Shown: positions 42,210 through 45,266 of the stretch, one piece after another | Numbering within the stretch: position 1 is the stretch's first letter | Layout of the letters: each line of letters begins with the position of its first letter | Assembly: GCA_027717645.1 (NCBI GenBank) | Contig: JALLOG010000011.1 | Location: 1 to 45,266 of the forward strand | Length of the DNA stretch: 45,266 bases | Direction: 5' to 3' | Source of the DNA: Desulfobacterota bacterium AH_259_B03_O07 | Lineage (GTDB): Bacteria; Desulfobacterota_D; UBA1144; Nemesobacterales; CSP1-2 | Notes under the pieces: model-generated | The model's database searches: none | Seen by the model: only the letters and a program-made list of their open reading frames with translations | What the model was told of the DNA's origin: nothing | Program-made: the position numbers and the translations under genes

Positions 42210-44450
42210 ATGCAATTCAGGTATTATTATATCGTAGGGCTCATTAGCCTTATTCTTTTTTCCTGCTCAAGCAATACCTACAAATCACAGTCTCCCTTAA
42301 CAAGTGGTATTAAAATGTATGGTACGGGGGATGTCTCAGGTTTGGGCGCCGCATATGGCAAGGATTCGCTTGGAAGAAGCTTTGCGATTCCATCAAATCG
42401 ACAAGACTTATTTTTAAGGGACAAAGAGTCTCGTTTCTTTCTTCTTGAACCAAATTCCCAAACATGGAGTGCCTATTATTATTTCTTCTATCTAAGGGAT
42501 GATATTTATGCGAGTTATCCAGAGTTTGATCCGAAAAGAAAGGAATTTCCGGTAGTCCTAAATCCTAGGGTTACTTATTATATTGGTTATTTTCAAACCT
42601 CGGGTCGAAAGTTTTTTGAAAAATGGCTTGAACGCTCTGGGAAGTATATTCCTATGATGACCGAGATCCTAAAGAGGAAGGGATTACCACCTGACCTTGT
42701 TTACCTTGCAATGATAGAGAGTGGATTTAATGTCAAGGCCAGATCTCACGCTGCTGCGGTTGGACCTTGGCAATTTATCAAGCCAACCGCGTTACGATAT
42801 GGTCTCAGGGTTGACTCGTGGGCTGATGATAGAATGGATCCCGAAAAATCTACAATTGCAGCTGCAAATTATCTAGCAGATCTCTATGATATGTTTCAGT
42901 CTTGGGAGCTAGCCGCAGCTGGTTACAATTGTGGCGAGCATAGAGTGCAGGCTGCTATTGATCAATATAATTTATATGATTACTGGTTGATTTCCGAGTT
43001 TACTCTTCCAAAAGAAACTAGGGATTATGTGCCAAAGCTTATGGCTGCCTTAATAATAACTAAGAATCCAGAAAAATATGGATTTAGTGGAATTTATTAC
43101 GAAGCACCAATTAGATATGAAAAAGCTTATGTGCCACCACAGAAGAATCTAAGTGAAATAGCTAGTGTAATAGGGGCTAACGGTTATTCCCTAAGGGAAC
43201 TAAACCCGGGTTTGAAACATGGCGTCACACCACCTGGAGGATTATATCAGGTTAAGGTACCTCCAGGTTTTGGTAAAGTAGTTGCTGCCAAGAAAGCCAA
43301 TCTTTCTTCTTTGAGGACTGTAGCTTCTGTAGGTTATTCGGGTGGTGGAGGGACTTCAAAGTATCGGGTTAAGAGGGGCGATTCACTTGGAAAGATTGCA
43401 AGACGTCATCGTGTTAGCGTTTCTTCAATAAAGAGAGCTAATGGATTAAAAGGTTCAACCATAAGAACTGAACAGGTCCTTAGAATTCCCGGTAAGGGAT
43501 CTGGTGGATCTGGTCCCAAGTATGCCAGCATCTCTAATAGGTCTACGGTTAGATACAAAGTAAGAAATGGTGATACTCTCGGGGCTATTGCGGCCAGGCA
43601 CCAAGTTAGTGTCTCCAATGTTAAAAGTGCAAATAATATAAGGGGAACGACCATTTTTGTTGGACAATCCATTAAAATACCGAATGCTGCGGAAGCGAAA
43701 TATGTAGCAAGGAATGCCGCACCTTACAAATACAAGGTGAGGAAGGGAGATACACTCGGAGTTATAGCTCAGCGAAGTGGTGTAAGCGTCTCTTCTATAA
43801 AGTCAGCGAATAATATCAGGGGAACGACAATAAGATCTGGTCAGACTCTGACAATCTCCGGTGGTAAAGGTTCGGGCAGTACTTATGCCAGGAGTAGTGG
43901 TAAACCTGTAAAATACAAGGTGAGGAAAGGAGATACACTTGGTAAGATAGCTGCGCGTCATGGAGTGAGTGTCTCTTCGATAAAGTCGGCGAATAATATC
44001 AGGGGAACGACAATAAGATCTGGTCAGACTCTGACAATCTCCGGTGGTAAAGGTTCGGGCAGTACTTATGCCAGGAGTAGTGGTAAACCTGTAAAATACA
44101 AGGTGAGGAAAGGAGATACACTTGGTAAGATAGCTTCGCGTCATGGAGTGAGTGTCTCTTCTATAAAGTCAGCGAATAATCTTAGAGGAACGACAATAAG
44201 ATCTGGTCAGACTCTAACTATTCCGGGGGGAAAAAGTCGTAGTTATGCAAGCAAAAGCAGTGCGCCAGTTAAATACAAAGTGAGGCGTGGAGATACGCTA
44301 GGGTCAATAGCCAGAAAACACGGAGTGACTGTAGCATCTATAAAGGCCGCCAATAATCTCATGGGATCTACCATAATAGCCGGTCAAATATTGACTATAC
44401 CGAGTGGAAAGAGAATTTCCAAAAGATCATCAAAAGGTTCACGCGGTTAA
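42210..44450 (+). CDS. mltD: MltD-like lytic transglycosylase with six LysM repeats
   Basis: 746 residues from ATG 42210, chosen because it places a lipoprotein signal (IVGLISLILFSC) at the N-terminus and an AAGAGAG tract ahead; ATG 42180 would add ten residues. The SLT domain spans about residues 130-300, with catalytic Glu170 in MIESGFN, then SHAAAVGPWQFI and the ELAAAGYNCGE block. Six LysM domains follow, starting near residues 383, 447, 506, 567, 628 and 687 (for example KYKVRKGDTLGKIAARHGV). It cuts glycan strands while binding peptidoglycan. LysM 4 and 5 and their linkers are encoded by a 183-bp almost exact tandem duplication. Confidence 0.93.
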   Translation: MQFRYYYIVGLISLILFSCSSNTYKSQSPLTSGIKMYGTGDVSGLGAAYGKDSLGRSFAIPSNRQDLFLRDKESRFFLLEPNSQTWSAYYYFFYLRDDIYASYPEFDPKRKEFPVVLNPRVTYYIGYFQTSGRKFFEKWLERSGKYIPMMTEILKRKGLPPDLVYLAMIESGFNVKARSHAAAVGPWQFIKPTALRYGLRVDSWADDRMDPEKSTIAAANYLADLYDMFQSWELAAAGYNCGEHRVQAAIDQYNLYDYWLISEFTLPKETRDYVPKLMAALIITKNPEKYGFSGIYYEAPIRYEKAYVPPQKNLSEIASVIGANGYSLRELNPGLKHGVTPPGGLYQVKVPPGFGKVVAAKKANLSSLRTVASVGYSGGGGTSKYRVKRGDSLGKIARRHRVSVSSIKRANGLKGSTIRTEQVLRIPGKGSGGSGPKYASISNRSTVRYKVRNGDTLGAIAARHQVSVSNVKSANNIRGTTIFVGQSIKIPNAAEAKYVARNAAPYKYKVRKGDTLGVIAQRSGVSVSSIKSANNIRGTTIRSGQTLTISGGKGSGSTYARSSGKPVKYKVRKGDTLGKIAARHGVSVSSIKSANNIRGTTIRSGQTLTISGGKGSGSTYARSSGKPVKYKVRKGDTLGKIASRHGVSVSSIKSANNLRGTTIRSGQTLTIPGGKSRSYASKSSAPVKYKVRRGDTLGSIARKHGVTVASIKAANNLMGSTIIAGQILTIPSGKRISKRSSKGSRG
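43806..44171 (+). repeat. 183-bp tandem duplication inside the LysM region
   Basis: The unit beginning GCGAATAATATCAGGGGAAC at 43806 recurs from 43989 (period 183 bp, 61 codons) with only a few differences, and a diverged third unit starts near 44172. The two copies are far more alike than the other LysM units, so the duplication is recent or kept uniform by gene conversion. Confidence 0.85.
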
Positions 44451-44500
44451 ATTTGCTAACACCCCTTTCTTCGTTAATTTCTTCCTAGTATAATTCCAAT

Positions 44501-45151
44501 ATGAGGGATAATCTTTTCGAAAGACTTCAGAAAAGTTACATCGAAAAGAGGAAGCAAATACGATCTCGATTAAGAGAATTCAAGGATATATTGAAAAAGG
44601 GTGATGATCTTAAAATCTTTGAAGAGCTGGCTTTCTGCATTTTTACAGCCGGAGCTAGTGCTAAAATGGGTCTCAAATCAGTTGACTCAATTAGGGATGT
44701 CATCATGAGTGCAGACGAGTATGATCTTTCCAAAAGACTAAAGGGTATACATAGGTTTCCAAATGCCAGGGCTAAGTATGTTTTTTACACACGGGAGTTT
44801 CTCAAAAAGGAATATGATTTTAGACTAAAGGATCTGATTCTATTCAATAAAGATGCACAAAATAGAAGGGACTTTTTCGCCAGTTACAAGGGTATTATGG
44901 GAATGGGATATAAAGAGGCGAGTCATTTTCTTAGGAATATTGGATTCACAGGGTATGCAATACTGGATAAACATATATTGCGATCACTCCATGAACTGAA
45001 AATAACAAACAGTTCGAATCCTCCCACATCGAGAAAAAGTTATTTATCTATTGAGAAAAAGTTGAAAAAGTTTGCGAGTCATTTAGATATCGATTTTGAT
45101 GAACTCGATCTGCTTCTTTGGAGTGAAAGGACGGGTGAAATACTTAAATAG
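44501..45151 (+). CDS. ogg: N-glycosylase/DNA lyase, Ogg2-type
   Basis: 216 residues, typical of the small OGG2 family (8-oxoguanine DNA glycosylase/AP lyase) that is best known in archaea. Its helix-hairpin-helix-GPD segment is GIMGMGYKEASHFLRNIGF (catalytic lysine) followed by GYAILDKHILRSL (catalytic aspartate). The FEELAFCIFTAGASAKMGLK block at the N-terminal side is also characteristic. It removes oxidised guanine and nicks the backbone. It follows the transglycosylase gene after 50 nt, and nothing in its neighbourhood suggests an operon. Confidence 0.92.
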   Translation: MRDNLFERLQKSYIEKRKQIRSRLREFKDILKKGDDLKIFEELAFCIFTAGASAKMGLKSVDSIRDVIMSADEYDLSKRLKGIHRFPNARAKYVFYTREFLKKEYDFRLKDLILFNKDAQNRRDFFASYKGIMGMGYKEASHFLRNIGFTGYAILDKHILRSLHELKITNSSNPPTSRKSYLSIEKKLKKFASHLDIDFDELDLLLWSERTGEILK

Positions 45152-45187
45152 TTTTAATAATTAAAGGTAAATTTCTTGAACAGTCAT

Positions 45188-45232
45188 CTCACCCCCGTCA
45201 TTCTCGAATGCGGTAATCGGGTATCCATAATG
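45188..45232. repeat. Decayed dispersed palindromic repeat at right edge
   Basis: CCCCCGTCATTCTCGA...TCGGGTATCCA matches the well-known intergenic GTCATTCCCGA...TCGGGAATCCA type of repeat, with decayed pairing (TTCTCGA against TCGGGTA). It is unrelated to the GTCATTGCGA type at 25680. Confidence 0.55.
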
Positions 45233-45266
45233 TTTATTTATTTTTCTTTGTCTTGATACAAAGAAA

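Overview
The window looks like chromosomal DNA from an AT-rich (by eye well under 45% G+C), Gram-negative bacterium. Outer-membrane biogenesis genes (a BamA/TamA-type barrel, TamB, a BamD-like lipoprotein, two RlpA-like proteins, an MltD-like LysM transglycosylase), several lipobox lipoproteins and two DksA/TraR-type zinc-finger proteins fit a deltaproteobacterium-like or related uncultured lineage (for example Desulfobacterota- or Dadabacteria-like). That placement is an inference from gene content; there is no rRNA here to test it.

Layout. 1-3310 is an accessory margin: an IHF/HU-type gene, then a small ribbon-helix-helix-like gene and a tyrosine integrase driven by a strong promoter, a DUF2971 gene, and tRNA-Ala(GGC) as the probable integration target. 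3420-4721 is homoserine dehydrogenase. 4782-10178 is a low-density stretch of hypothetical genes (helicase-associated repeats, DUF4145, secreted and small membrane proteins) with an unexplained stable hairpin at 9837-9905. tRNA-Cys, tRNA-Leu and a 58-residue extremely acidic protein lead into housekeeping DNA: apbE, then a tight ribBA-ribH-nusB-trpD-trpC run (riboflavin, antitermination, tryptophan). 16239-25457 carries a NUDIX hydrolase, obg, a quinoprotein-type lipoprotein, alanine dehydrogenase, a BamD-like lipoprotein with a partner lipoprotein, two DksA-type genes, prmA and mtnA. 25458-26068 is a dispersed-repeat island. 26069-27761 is an NSS-family sodium symporter with an overlapping 48-residue gene that looks like its small subunit.

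27830-30729 (minus) is a three-gene cassette: a nucleotidyltransferase, a CDP-alcohol phosphotransferase with a degenerate nucleotidyltransferase-like N-terminus, and an AspH/LpxO-type dioxygenase, behind a near-consensus promoter. I infer a phospho-alcohol headgroup pathway. 30948-33001 (minus) is panB-panC-panD, the whole pantothenate branch. Two features stand out: panD has no ATG, GTG or TTG start and appears to begin at ATA, and an intrinsic terminator sits only 18 nt upstream of the panB ATG behind two bulged hairpins, suggesting a regulated leader such as the known pan motif.

33244-45151 holds moaE, two rlpA-like genes, an alanine-type aminotransferase, the tamB/tamA-type pair, a six-LysM lytic transglycosylase with an almost exact 183-bp internal duplication, and an Ogg2-type DNA glycosylase. 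The right edge has a decayed copy of a dispersed palindromic repeat. The most useful second looks are the panD AUA start, the panB leader, the phospho-alcohol cassette, the orphan hairpin at 9837-9905, and the four short genes that length cut-offs miss.
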